From an uncultured Erysipelotrichaceae bacterium (GTDB lineage Bacteria; Bacillota_I; Bacilli_A; RFN20; CAG-826), in assembly GCA_900314865.1 (NCBI GenBank), contig OMWW01000001.1, positions 251,457 through 315,456 of the forward strand: a DNA stretch of 64,000 bases. Reading direction: 5' to 3'. The notes under the pieces are model-generated. The model was not told the DNA's origin. It worked only from the letters and a program-made list of their open reading frames with translations, and did no database searches. The position numbers and the translations under genes are program-made. Within the stretch, counting starts at the first letter, position 1; each line of letters begins with the position of its first letter. Shown one piece after another: positions 52,196-60,209 of the stretch.

Positions 52196-53158
52196 CTATT
52201 CATAGAATGTTTTATCATTCATAATGTTAACTAAAATTTTTACTGCACTTTTAATTGCGGCTGGACCACTTGATCCACGGCATTTAAGAACATACTTTTT
52301 CGCACCTAACATAATGCCAGCGCCTAAAGACTCAAAGTCATATGTTTTCATTAAATAACCAGCAATCATTTTGCACATATCTTCGTTACCGGTTTTCTTA
52401 CCAAATTTCATGATTTCTGTAATAAGAGTAATCGCGGTACCCTCAGTGTTCTTAAGAACTTGGTTACCCGCAAAACCTTCCGCCACTAAAACATCACAGT
52501 CACCCGCTAAAGCGCGGCTTCCTTCGATGTTACCAACAAAGTTGATGCCTTCTTCTTTAGCAAGTAAAGGATAAGTTTCTTTTACTAAATGGTTACCCTT
52601 GGTAGGTTCGCTTCCATTTGAGAGAAGACCCACTCTTGGATTTTCAATTTTGTATAACTTCTTCATGAAGTCAGTACCTAAATGAGCGAATTCTACTAGT
52701 TGAGACGGACCAGCGTCAATAGAAGCACCGGTGTCCACTAAACAGGTATAGCCTTTTTGGATGTGAGGAATAATCGCCGCTAAAGCTGGTCTAGTTCTCT
52801 TTTCGTTAAGTAAATAACGGAGAGTGCTGACATATAAAGCGCCTGTACTTCCAGAAGCAATCATACCAATTGCTTTTTCATCTTTAGCACATGCTTCACT
52901 GGCTTTGAAACAAGAAGCGTTTGGTTTCTTGTAGAAAGCTTCGATTGGATTATCTAAATTGGTAACTGTTTCTTTAGCGTCGATGATATTGATTCTTTCT
53001 TCTGGAAGACCAAAAGCTTTAATAATATTTTCATCACCCACTAAGGTGAGATTAACTTCAGGGAATTCTTCAAGAACTAAACGCGCACCTTCTAAGATGG
53101 CTTCAGGTCCTTTATCACTTCCTAAAGTATCAATAACAATTGTGTATTTGTTTTCCAT
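52196..53158 (-). CDS. plsX: Phosphate acyltransferase PlsX
   Basis: This 320-residue enzyme interconverts acyl-ACP and acyl-phosphate; the acyl-phosphate feeds PlsY. DTLGSDKGPEAILEGA is the N-terminal block (usual D-MGGD-P), SGSTGALYVS and LVDTGASIDAGPSQL follow, and GFAGNQVLKNTEG is the family signature. The usual MGGD is changed to LGSD, a modest variation. AGGAGG lies just before the ATG, 9 bases after fakA. Pairing with FakA/FakB allows activated external fatty acids to enter phospholipid directly. Confidence 0.95.
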   Translation of the reverse strand: MENKYTIVIDTLGSDKGPEAILEGARLVLEEFPEVNLTLVGDENIIKAFGLPEERINIIDAKETVTNLDNPIEAFYKKPNASCFKASEACAKDEKAIGMIASGSTGALYVSTLRYLLNEKRTRPALAAIIPHIQKGYTCLVDTGASIDAGPSQLVEFAHLGTDFMKKLYKIENPRVGLLSNGSEPTKGNHLVKETYPLLAKEEGINFVGNIEGSRALAGDCDVLVAEGFAGNQVLKNTEGTAITLITEIMKFGKKTGNEDMCKMIAGYLMKTYDFESLGAGIMLGAKKYVLKCRGSSGPAAIKSAVKILVNIMNDKTFYE

Positions 53159-53167
53159 TTTGTCCTC

Positions 53168-54835
53168 CTAGTAAAGTCCGATTAATAAATCGTAGACATC
53201 TTGTTGACCTTTGATGAGACCGACTTCCATATTTGGGAAGTTCTTGTTAATGGCTTCCACAACGGTTTTAGCGTCACCATCAGACATCATTTGTCCATAG
53301 ATTACAAATAAGACATCATGTTCTTCGATATTTTCGACACTCTTGAGTAAATCAATAGTGGCTTTAACTCTGGTTCTCGCATAGTTATTGAGTTTTCTTC
53401 CTTTGGAAGCAACATAGCTACCTTTAGGAGCGATGTCGCTACCAATCTTGGCTTCTTTACCAGACTTAAACACTGTAAGTGGGGTAATAGCCTCAACACC
53501 TGCGCATAAAGCTTCATAGACTTCTTGTCCGTTTTCCTCATCACCGAGATGCATATTTAACGCTGCATAGCCTTCTTGTAAGTTTCTAGACTTAACAACG
53601 TAGACCTTGCTGTCTTTATATAATGAGGCAGCTTGTTCAGCGGCTTTAATCATATTGGTTTCGTTTGGAAGAAGGATAATTTCATCTGCGTTCACGTATT
53701 TGAAGGCTTCAATCATTTCACTGACGGAAGTGTTCATAGTGGTGCCACCATTGATGACCATATCCGCTCTTAATTGGTTGGCGAATAAGTCGATGATGCC
53801 ATCACCTTGGGCAATAGCGATAACAGCGTATTTCTTTCTTTCTCTCTTTTTGGCCTCTTCTTCTTTGATGAGGTTATTATGTTGAAGCGCCATATTTTCC
53901 ATTTTGAAGGTTGCGAATTCACCAAATCTTTGAGCGTATTCGATAACTTCATATGGTTTCTTGGTGTGAATATGGACTTTAACGATGGATCCAGTTTGGA
54001 AACAGACAAGGCTATTACCGTGTTCTTGCATCCAAGAGATGAATTCATTGATATTGAAATCTTCAATCTTAATCTTACTGACTAAGAGTTGGAGTAAGAA
54101 TTCAGTGCAGTAACCATATTCTAAAGTGGAATTTTCATTGAAGGCTGAGAAATCAATACTTGATTCTTTAGAATGTTCTTTCTTTTCTTGTTCTAAAAGT
54201 TCTTCTTCTAAATCAATTTCTTTACCACTTATGAAAGCTAGGAAACCTTCAAAGATGGTAAGTAAACCTTTTCCTCCAGAGTCAACCACTCCATTTTCTT
54301 TAAGAATTGGGAGTAAGTTAGGAGTGTTGTCCAATGAGATTTTCATCATATTGACAACTTTGGCGAGGAAAGATTCAAAGGTATCTTCTTCTCTAACAGA
54401 TGGAAGAGCGTTTTCAATTGATTCACGGGCAACGGTAAGAATGGTGCCTTCGGCAACATCCGCGCATGCCTTATAAGCGTTTTTATAAGCACCGACCATG
54501 GCCTTAGCAAAATCCTTAACAGTGATTTCTTCTAAACCTTTTAATTCATCAGCAAAGCCTCTGAAGTATTGGGAAGTTAAAACACCGGAATTACCACGTG
54601 CACCAAAAAGCATACCGCGAGCGAACTCATCGGTGATTTGACATACTGGTCCATCATCGTCACTAATAGTCTTGAGACCATTTTGGTACGTGAGTTTCAT
54701 GTTAGTGCCAGTGTCACCATCTGGAACTGGGAAGACATTCAAATCATTAATGATTTGTAAATGTGCTAATAAGTTTTTATATCCGGACTGAAGCATTAAC
54801 GCTAGAGTCGAACCATTCATTTTAATGGGATTCAT
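53168..54835 (-). CDS. fakA: Fatty acid kinase FakA (DAK2/YloV)
   Basis: This 555-residue kinase phosphorylates fatty acid held by a FakB/DegV protein. The N-terminal DhaL/DAK2 domain (1-200) has FPVPDGDTGTNM, whose aspartates bind Mg-ATP, and GARGNSGVL. The central region contains DSGGKGLLTIFEGFLAF. The C-terminal DegV-like half ends VGLIKGQQDVYDLLIGLY. Length matches YloV/FakA. It is the first gene of the operon fakA-plsX-acpP-fakB-plsC-like, with AAGGAG 10 bases upstream. The terminator of the preceding gene lies between, so a promoter in the short gap is expected but I cannot point to a strong one. Confidence 0.94.
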   Translation of the reverse strand: MNPIKMNGSTLALMLQSGYKNLLAHLQIINDLNVFPVPDGDTGTNMKLTYQNGLKTISDDDGPVCQITDEFARGMLFGARGNSGVLTSQYFRGFADELKGLEEITVKDFAKAMVGAYKNAYKACADVAEGTILTVARESIENALPSVREEDTFESFLAKVVNMMKISLDNTPNLLPILKENGVVDSGGKGLLTIFEGFLAFISGKEIDLEEELLEQEKKEHSKESSIDFSAFNENSTLEYGYCTEFLLQLLVSKIKIEDFNINEFISWMQEHGNSLVCFQTGSIVKVHIHTKKPYEVIEYAQRFGEFATFKMENMALQHNNLIKEEEAKKRERKKYAVIAIAQGDGIIDLFANQLRADMVINGGTTMNTSVSEMIEAFKYVNADEIILLPNETNMIKAAEQAASLYKDSKVYVVKSRNLQEGYAALNMHLGDEENGQEVYEALCAGVEAITPLTVFKSGKEAKIGSDIAPKGSYVASKGRKLNNYARTRVKATIDLLKSVENIEEHDVLFVIYGQMMSDGDAKTVVEAINKNFPNMEVGLIKGQQDVYDLLIGLY

Positions 54836-54869
54836 ATATATTTATCTCCTTATGGAAGTTAATAACAAA

Positions 54870-54916
54870 TTAAAAATAGTTTCTTTGCATGCTAAAAGAA
54901 TGCTTTAAAAACTATT
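54870..54916 (-). terminator. Probable terminator of the membrane-protein gene
   Basis: AATAGTTT (54875-54882) pairs with AAACTATT (54909-54916), enclosing a smaller GCAT/ATGC repeat. On the minus strand it is followed by a short T-run. The long loop makes it weaker than the other terminators, so readthrough into fakA is possible. Confidence 0.5.
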
Positions 54917-55577
54917 CAAGTTTTTGGATTGCTTTATGTGAGAATAACCAAATAGAGATAGTTAATACCGCTAAAACGATAAGAACGACCACTAATGGTA
55001 AAGCGCTTTTGAAATTTAAGACAATACAAGATAAAGCCGCGATAGTGGTTACTTGAGCGACAAATGCAGTGTATTTAACTGCTCTTTCTTTTTCTTGTCT
55101 TGCCCAGATAACGGTTACAAAGATTAAGATGAGCCCTAAGAAGATAACAGGAACGTTTCTAGTTAATCCACTTAAGAAGCCATCATTTGTAAACCATTCA
55201 TTGGATGGGAATAAGGCGAATAAGATACGAGCGACCGCTAAAGCGATAACACTGATATCAATAAGCACTGTATTGTGTTTATTAAATTTGAGTTTGAAGA
55301 ACCAATAAAATAAAACAAACAAAACAGTGGAAGTGATGCTAATAACAGAACTACCAAGATTGAAGAAAGAGATCATGTCTAATGCTTCATTATTGAAAGT
55401 CAAATTAAAGAAACTTGGGATGATATACAAGGAGTCAGAGGCGATTGTGGTTAAGCCAATCACACCTGCAACAAGCCAAGCAATTCTTTTATTTGCCTTT
55501 ATAAGAACATACAAGGAAACTATAAGTCCGATAGCCAAGTATGCGATTTGTAATGTGGGTTCGTTAATAAGAATCAT
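54912..55577 (-). CDS. Polytopic membrane protein, unknown function
   Basis: This is a protein of 221 residues from the ATG at 55577 (MILINEPTLQ), chosen because an upstream ATG at 55625 adds a short, odd hydrophobic-basic leader and has no ribosome-binding site. About six transmembrane helices fill nearly the whole length; loops are short and include KANKRI and FPSNEWFTND. I recognise no family or catalytic motif. It lies upstream of fakA on the same strand, separated by a weak terminator, so it may be partly co-transcribed with the lipid operon. Confidence 0.65.
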   Translation of the reverse strand: MILINEPTLQIAYLAIGLIVSLYVLIKANKRIAWLVAGVIGLTTIASDSLYIIPSFFNLTFNNEALDMISFFNLGSSVISITSTVLFVLFYWFFKLKFNKHNTVLIDISVIALAVARILFALFPSNEWFTNDGFLSGLTRNVPVIFLGLILIFVTVIWARQEKERAVKYTAFVAQVTTIAALSCIVLNFKSALPLVVVLIVLAVLTISIWLFSHKAIQKLE

Positions 55578-55698
55578 CTTTCGTTTTCCCGTAATTACTT
55601 TACTGATTATTAGAAAAATAATCAATAATATATATTAATATATTCGGGCTAGACATAATAAAATGAAGATAAATCTAACACTTTTAACAAAGTTAAAG

Positions 55699-55704
55699 TA
55701 TAAT
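55699..55704 (+). promoter_or_regulatory. -10 box of the small membrane protein gene at 55729
   Basis: A consensus TATAAT lies 24 bases before the ATG, with AAGGAG as ribosome-binding site between. The -35 region (TAACAC, 17-base spacer) is poor. Confidence 0.5.
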
Positions 55705-55728
55705 AAAATCTAACTTAAGGAGAATAAT

Positions 55729-55962
55729 ATGAATTTTGATAAATGGTTTGAGGAACAAGAAAGATTAGTTAAAATTATCTTTCTTTTCATTCCGATTGTA
55801 GGATGGGTTATTGAAGTCCTAGTTAGACTTAGTGCGATGATTAGAAATAGCAGCACGATGAACATCCTAGGATTTGTCATTTTTCTTATTGGCGGATACT
55901 TCTTCCAATTCGTTGATTTAATTTATCTTTGTATAACTGACGAACTCCTCATCATTGAATAA
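55729..55962 (+). CDS. Small membrane protein, unknown
   Basis: This 77-residue protein begins with a charged amphipathic helix (FDKWFEEQERLVK), then has two hydrophobic segments (about 15-33 and 44-70) separated by a short loop. There is a strong AAGGAG ribosome-binding site, a TATAAT upstream and a hairpin terminator directly after the stop, so it is a self-contained single gene. I recognise no family; the size and topology recall short accessory or stress membrane peptides, but nothing assigns a role. Confidence 0.7.
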   Translation: MNFDKWFEEQERLVKIIFLFIPIVGWVIEVLVRLSAMIRNSSTMNILGFVIFLIGGYFFQFVDLIYLCITDELLIIE

Positions 55963-55966
55963 GAAA

Positions 55967-55996
55967 ACCCAGCCTTAACGCTGGGTGTCTTTTTTA
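55967..55996. terminator. Terminator between two small convergent genes
   Basis: ACCCAGC (55967-55973) pairs with GCTGGGT (55980-55986) around a 6-base loop, followed by T-rich sequence; an A-rich left flank may allow use from the minus strand as well. Confidence 0.85.
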
Positions 55997-55997
55997 C

Positions 55998-56225
55998 TTA
56001 GGCGATAACGCGGTCAATTCTGAATCTGTTGTTATAATCACAAACATATTCAATATTGTGCTTATCATTATTTATGCAAAACTCGTCTTCAACTTGGATG
56101 TTTTTTAATTCGTGTCTATTGTAATAGGCGAAGATATAATCGAGCGCCGCATTTCTAGATTTGAACATGTGGTTGAATCGAACGGTTTTACCATCGATTA
56201 TCGCTGTAAGAATGTAGTTTTTCAT
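55998..56225 (-). CDS. Small soluble protein of unknown function
   Basis: This is a 75-residue protein starting MKNYILTAIIDGK from the ATG at 56225, which has a perfect AAGGAGG 7 bases upstream; a longer start at 56270 would ignore it and run through the leader hairpins. It contains strand-helix-strand-like segments (TVRFNHMFKSRNAALDYIFAYYNRH) and many Asn, Tyr and Asp residues. The family is unknown. Its short leader can fold so that the ribosome-binding site is paired, suggesting translation is controlled. It has its own promoter and lies downstream of the ribokinase terminator. Confidence 0.68.
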   Translation of the reverse strand: MKNYILTAIIDGKTVRFNHMFKSRNAALDYIFAYYNRHELKNIQVEDEFCINNDKHNIEYVCDYNNRFRIDRVIA

Positions 56226-56291
56226 TGATATACCTCCTTCTTTGCCTTTTATGGTCGTGCTTGGGACCAAGGAGGTCTTTTCTTAAAGCAA
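56226..56291 (-). promoter_or_regulatory. 5' leader with ribosome-binding site / anti-RBS pairing
   Basis: On the minus-strand RNA, ACCTCCTT (56276-56269) is perfectly complementary over 8 bases to the AAGGAGGT ribosome-binding region (56239-56232). Two alternative 4-base helices compete: GACC (56277-56274) with GGTC (56268-56265), and that GGTC with GACC (56256-56253). Such mutually exclusive pairings are typical of a translational switch. No known riboswitch class is recognised. Confidence 0.5.
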
Positions 56292-56297
56292 CACATA

Positions 56298-56325
56298 ATC
56301 ATAGTCCTATTTTTTACATAGTCAA
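56298..56325 (-). promoter_or_regulatory. Promoter of the 75-residue protein gene
   Basis: On the minus strand TTGACT (56325-56320) and TATGAT (56303-56298) are 16 bases apart. The predicted start is near 56291, giving a 66-base leader. Confidence 0.6.
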
Positions 56326-56326
56326 C

Positions 56327-56349
56327 AAAAAAAGAAGAAATTTTTCTTC
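56327..56349 (-). terminator. Terminator of the dCMP deaminase-ribokinase operon
   Basis: On the minus strand GAAGAA pairs with TTCTTC around AAAT, followed by seven T residues (56333-56327). It lies 26 bases after the ribokinase stop. Confidence 0.7.
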
Positions 56350-56374
56350 CTTTTTGATTTTTGTGATCTTTAGA

Positions 56375-57253
56375 CTATAAATCTTCTAAGTGAGGTAAGG
56401 CCACAATCGCGCCTTTACGAGTCACGGTGATACTTGAACATTTTGAGGCAAACGCCATCGCTTCAAGAATTGGTGTATCTTTCGCTAATTTTGAGACCAA
56501 AGCACCTAGATATGAATCACCAGCAGCAGTCGTGTCAATTGCTTTGACTTTATGAGGTTCCACTAAGTGATGACCTTCTGAATTTACTAACATAGAACCC
56601 TTTTCACCTAAGGTAACAATGATGTTTTTTGCGCCTTTAACAAGTAGGGAGTTCGCTCCTTTTATAACATCACTTGTTCCACTTAATGCTTCTAGTTCGT
56701 GTTCATTAGGAACGAGGTAGTCAACATATTGATATATTTCATCATTAACTTTTTTAATTGGGGCTGGGTTAACAACCACAGTCATGCCTCTAGTTTTGGC
56801 AAGTTTAATCGTGTATTCAATAGTAGGAACTGGTCCTTCAAATTGGGTTAGTAAAATGTCGCCTTCTTTAAATAGATCAATATTCTTTTCAATATCTTCA
56901 ATTAAGACGTCATTATTCGCTCCTTGGATGATGAGAATGCGGTTTTCAGCAGTCTTCTCTTCAAGCATGATAAAGGCCACTCCGGTTGGATAAGAAGAAT
57001 CTTTGATTCTTGTTTTTAAACCATTCTCTTTTAAAAACCTTTTAACAGTCTCGCCATTATTGTCTTTACCGACCGCTCCAATAAAGGTTACATCAGCACC
57101 TAAAAATAGAGCTGCACTTGCTTGGTTGGCGCCTTTACCTCCAATGTTTTGGAAATAGCTATCAGCAATCGTGGTGGTGCCTGCTCCTGGGAGTTCTTGT
57201 GTAAAAATGGTGTTATCGATGGCAATTGATCCTACAACAACAATTTTTCTCAT
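56375..57253 (-). CDS. rbsK: Ribokinase
   Basis: This is a PfkB-family sugar kinase of 292 residues from the ATG at 57253, with AGGAGG 8 bases upstream (a GTG three codons earlier is less likely). VVVGSIAIDNTI, NIGGKGANQASAA (substrate-binding Gly-Gly-Lys-Gly) and DTTAAGDSYLGAL (catalytic Asp and anion hole; usual form DTTGAGD) are diagnostic. It makes ribose 5-phosphate. It directly follows the nucleoside hydrolase (TAATG overlap) whose reaction releases free ribose, so the two form a nucleoside salvage pair; no ribose transporter is present. Confidence 0.92.
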   Translation of the reverse strand: MRKIVVVGSIAIDNTIFTQELPGAGTTTIADSYFQNIGGKGANQASAALFLGADVTFIGAVGKDNNGETVKRFLKENGLKTRIKDSSYPTGVAFIMLEEKTAENRILIIQGANNDVLIEDIEKNIDLFKEGDILLTQFEGPVPTIEYTIKLAKTRGMTVVVNPAPIKKVNDEIYQYVDYLVPNEHELEALSGTSDVIKGANSLLVKGAKNIIVTLGEKGSMLVNSEGHHLVEPHKVKAIDTTAAGDSYLGALVSKLAKDTPILEAMAFASKCSSITVTRKGAIVALPHLEDL

Positions 57254-58173
57254 TATTTGCACCTCCTAAGAGCAGAGTAGATATTTTCCCAGTATTTATC
57301 TAGATTAACTTCTATCGCAACTTTTGTGTTATGTGGTTTATCTAGTAAACAATATGTTTTACCAACTAAATCAGTATTTGATATATCTATTTTAACTTGC
57401 ATATCCTTAAAAGTGAAAACTTCGTCATCAATTAAGGAAATAACAGTAGCGGGATCATGAAGTGGTCCGGCAGTAAGACCAAAGAATTTTCTTTGGTTTT
57501 CATTGAAGACCTTCATCAACTTAACGAATAAATCCCCACCTCTAGTTTTTATTTTACTGGCTTCTAACATGACTTTGTCATCCACCAAGATTTTTCTTGT
57601 GACGTTTAGACCTAGCATTCTTAAAGGAACGCCTGAAGAGAAACAGATATCAGCGGCTTCAGGGTCCACTAAGATGTTAAATTCTGCAGCTTTTGTTATA
57701 TTCCCTTCAGTGGTGGAGCCACCCATCAAGACTATCTCTTTGATTCTACTAGTTATATTTGGTTCAGCTTTAATTGCTTTGGCAAGATTAGTCATTGGAC
57801 CTGTGGTGATAACTGTAACATCATCATTTTCTTTTATTGTATCGATGATGAGTTGATATCCTTCTCTTTTGTCATAGTGTTCCTCATAAAGAGGAAAATC
57901 AAAACCATCGAGACCACTTTCTCCATGTATTTCTGGACAGGTTTGTATTGGTCTCACTAATGGAGAAGAAGCACCCATCGCTAGAGGGATATTTTGACTA
58001 TTAAAAAAATGCAAAAGATTATTCGCATTTCTTGTGGTTTTTTCTATGGTTTGATTACCTGCAGCGGTTGTCACTGCGAGTAAGTTGAGTTTATCAGAAT
58101 AGCAACAAAGAAGAAGGGCAATTGCATCATCATGCCCTGGATCACAATCTAAAATGATGTTTCTTCTTTTCAT
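57253..58173 (-). CDS. Inosine/uridine-type nucleoside hydrolase
   Basis: This 306-residue hydrolase cleaves the N-glycosidic bond of nucleosides to base and ribose. ILDCDPGHDDAIALLL is the calcium-binding DxDPGxDD signature, VITTGPMTNLAKAI the substrate loop, and LMGGSTTEGNITKAAEFNI the family block that includes the sugar-contacting Asn. PLHDPATV near the C terminus supplies the last calcium ligand. Bases released here could enter the purine-type catabolic operon at 26.7 kb (inference). It overlaps folD by ATGA and ribokinase by one base. Confidence 0.94.
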   Translation of the reverse strand: MKRRNIILDCDPGHDDAIALLLCCYSDKLNLLAVTTAAGNQTIEKTTRNANNLLHFFNSQNIPLAMGASSPLVRPIQTCPEIHGESGLDGFDFPLYEEHYDKREGYQLIIDTIKENDDVTVITTGPMTNLAKAIKAEPNITSRIKEIVLMGGSTTEGNITKAAEFNILVDPEAADICFSSGVPLRMLGLNVTRKILVDDKVMLEASKIKTRGGDLFVKLMKVFNENQRKFFGLTAGPLHDPATVISLIDDEVFTFKDMQVKIDISNTDLVGKTYCLLDKPHNTKVAIEVNLDKYWENIYSALRRCK

Positions 58174-58967
58174 TGATGATTTTTGTTATAGATTTTGATT
58201 AAGTTTTCCATGAGAGCAAGTCTAGTTAATAAACCAACTCCTCCAGGAACTGGAGTTTGTAATTTTACTGGTAAATTTGGAAGTGCGTCTCCATGTAAAC
58301 CAGTTTCGTCTCTTGAGATACCAACATCGATGATAACCGCACTGTCTTTATAAGTGTATTTATTATCTAAGAACGCTTGTCTTCCAATAGCGATAACGAT
58401 GATATCCGCATTAGCGATATATCTTGCCATATCTTCAAATTTGGTTTTGGAATGAACTATTGTAACGTTACAGTTTTCCTTAAGAAGGAGCTTCGCCATT
58501 GGTTTACCAACGATGTTGCTTCTTCCAATCACGAGAGCGTTAGCACCACACATTTCAATATTTTCGCTATGGAGGTAATTAATGATACCTTGGGGAGTAC
58601 ATGGATTAAGTGGACTAAGTGGATGGAAACCATCTACGTCTTTTAGTGGAGAAACCGCTAATTTAACTTTCTCTTCATTGATTTGTTTTGGTAAAGGCAT
58701 TTGTACGATAAATCCATCAATAGAGCTATCATTATTTAGTTTATCTATCAAAGATAGAAGTTCTTCTTCACTCGTATCTAAAGGAAGTTTGATTAAATCA
58801 GCTTTGATGCCGAGTTCATCGCTATCTTTGAGCTTACCTTTAACGTATGCGTTACTACCCGCGTCTTCATTAACTTGAATAACGACGAAATGAGGCTTAA
58901 GTTCTAAATTTGATACATAAGCCTTAATTTCTTCTTTTCTTGCTTTAACGTATTCTTTAACAGTCAT
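58170..58967 (-). CDS. folD: Methylenetetrahydrofolate dehydrogenase/cyclohydrolase
   Basis: This is a 265-residue bifunctional enzyme of one-carbon metabolism. SNAYVKGKLKDS contains the catalytic Tyr and Lys of the YVxxK type. GFIVQMPLP, PCTPQGIINYL, VIGRSNIVGKPMA (nucleotide-binding) and TPVPGGVGLLTRLALMEN are signatures; the last usually reads GGVGPMT. It interconverts methylene- and formyl-tetrahydrofolate for purine and thymidylate synthesis. It starts 2 bases after the dCMP deaminase stop, linking folate and pyrimidine steps. It is slightly shorter than the usual 280 residues. Confidence 0.95.
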   Translation of the reverse strand: MTVKEYVKARKEEIKAYVSNLELKPHFVVIQVNEDAGSNAYVKGKLKDSDELGIKADLIKLPLDTSEEELLSLIDKLNNDSSIDGFIVQMPLPKQINEEKVKLAVSPLKDVDGFHPLSPLNPCTPQGIINYLHSENIEMCGANALVIGRSNIVGKPMAKLLLKENCNVTIVHSKTKFEDMARYIANADIIVIAIGRQAFLDNKYTYKDSAVIIDVGISRDETGLHGDALPNLPVKLQTPVPGGVGLLTRLALMENLIKIYNKNHQ

Positions 58968-58969
58968 TA

Positions 58970-59443
58970 TTAAATTGAAATGTCAATGTTAGCACCATCA
59001 AATTTTCTGACTTTAATGCCAGCGAGGTCTAACATCTTTTTACTTGCTTGAACACCGGTGGTGTTTTCATACTTATTATCTAAATAAACAACTTCTTTGA
59101 TTCCGGTTTGAATGACTGCTTTTGTACATTCGTTACATGGGAATAAAGTGACATAAAGGGTTGCACCTTTAAGAGTGCCACCGACTTGAGTGTTTAAAAT
59201 CGCATTAAACTCAGCATGACAGACATATAAATATTTTGAATCTAATCCTTCACCTTTATTCCAGGAGAGCTGATCTTCATCTAATTGTCTAGGCATGCCA
59301 TTATAGCCAATAGAAATAACTTTGTTATCTGGACTAACGATAACCGCACCGACTTTGGTGTTTGGGTCCTTACTTCTTAAGGCAGATAAGACTGCCATAC
59401 CCATAAAATATTCGTCCCAGGAAATATTGTCGTATTTTTTCAT
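58970..59443 (-). CDS. comEB: dCMP deaminase (ComEB type)
   Basis: This is a zinc-dependent deaminase of 157 residues from the ATG at 59443 (MKKYDNISWDEYFMGMA); a longer in-frame start would cross the promoter. CHAEFNAIL gives the zinc His and catalytic Glu, and FPCNECTKAVIQTG gives the two zinc cysteines. NTKVGAVIV and GYNGMPRQ are typical. It turns dCMP into dUMP for thymidylate. It is the first gene of a four-gene minus-strand operon. It has no Shine-Dalgarno; an extended -10 (TGCTACAAT) ends 7 bases upstream of the start codon, implying a leaderless message. Confidence 0.92.
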   Translation of the reverse strand: MKKYDNISWDEYFMGMAVLSALRSKDPNTKVGAVIVSPDNKVISIGYNGMPRQLDEDQLSWNKGEGLDSKYLYVCHAEFNAILNTQVGGTLKGATLYVTLFPCNECTKAVIQTGIKEVVYLDNKYENTTGVQASKKMLDLAGIKVRKFDGANIDISI

Positions 59444-59450
59444 GGATACT

Positions 59451-59483
59451 ATTGTAGCAAAATATTTGCACAATAGGTATAAT
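59451..59483. promoter_or_regulatory. Divergent -10 boxes of comEB and nrdG
   Basis: Minus strand: extended -10 TGCTACAAT (59459-59451) reads into comEB. Plus strand: TATAAT (59478-59483) reads into nrdG, whose ATG at 59490 coincides with the predicted transcription start. Neither has a clear -35, and neither gene has a Shine-Dalgarno. Confidence 0.55.
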
Positions 59484-59489
59484 CTTGTT

Positions 59490-60179
59490 ATGGAATTTGT
59501 GTCGATCAATAAATTGTCCTTATTAGATTATCCTGAAAAGGTGAGTTGTATTTTGTATACACCTAGCTGTAATTTTATGTGTCCTTATTGCCATAATTGG
59601 GAGACATTAATTGAAGAAAAGTTAGCCCCTTTATCATTTGAAGATATCTTAGATTTTCTTAAGAAAAGATTAGGTGTTCTTGACGGTGTAGTTATTTCTG
59701 GAGGAGAACCAACTCTGATGGATGACTTACCTGAAAGAATCAAAAAGATTAAAGAACTCGGCTATTTTGTGAAATTAGACACGAATGGTTCTAATCCAGA
59801 CATGCTAAAACAATTGATTGATAATAGGTTAATTGATTACTGCGCAATGGATATCAAACATAGTTTCGATAAGTATTACGACATAATTGTAAACAAAAAT
59901 ATCAACCTTGATGATTTGAAAGAATCGATCGAAATTCTTCAAGAAAACAAGATTGATTATGAGTTTAGAATTACTCTTTTAAAAGAGTATCATGATCTAG
60001 AATCTATTTATCAAATCGGAAAATTAATAGAAGGTTCTCCAAAGTTGTTTTTGCAAAAATTTATGGTCTCTGATGGGGTTAGAGATAAGACCCTTCATGA
60101 AGTTGATGAAGCGACCGCGAATAAATACGCTGAGATTTTATCTCAATATGTCGATAACGTTGAACTTCGAGGATATTAG
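59490..60179 (+). CDS. nrdG: Anaerobic ribonucleotide reductase activating protein
   Basis: This is a radical-SAM protein of 229 residues from the ATG at 59490 (MEFVSINKLSLLDYPEK). An earlier in-frame start would place the promoter and the comEB start inside the gene. CNFMCPYC is the CxxxCxxC motif for the [4Fe-4S] cluster, and VVISGGEPTLMD the SAM-binding GGEP. Length is typical of the YjjW/NrdG group with the LDYPEK opening. It should install the glycyl radical on NrdD. It is encoded convergent to the nrdD-trxB pair instead of in the same operon. Confidence 0.9.
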   Translation: MEFVSINKLSLLDYPEKVSCILYTPSCNFMCPYCHNWETLIEEKLAPLSFEDILDFLKKRLGVLDGVVISGGEPTLMDDLPERIKKIKELGYFVKLDTNGSNPDMLKQLIDNRLIDYCAMDIKHSFDKYYDIIVNKNINLDDLKESIEILQENKIDYEFRITLLKEYHDLESIYQIGKLIEGSPKLFLQKFMVSDGVRDKTLHEVDEATANKYAEILSQYVDNVELRGY

Positions 60180-60180
60180 A

Positions 60181-60208
60181 AAAGAGTGGAAATAATCCAC
60201 TCTTTTTA
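60181..60208. terminator. Bidirectional terminator between nrdG and trxB
   Basis: AAAGAGTGGA (60181-60190) pairs with TCCACTCTTT (60196-60205) around AATAA, followed by T residues. Confidence 0.88.
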
Positions 60209-60209
60209 A

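Noticed and set aside
55327-55638. A 103-codon plus-strand open frame opposite the membrane protein at 54912
   Set aside because: It has no ribosome-binding site, and the minus strand encodes a coherent polytopic membrane protein over the same bases.
59322-59489. Upstream in-frame extension of nrdG
   Set aside because: It would overlap the comEB coding region and the divergent promoters; homologs begin at the segment starting at 59490.
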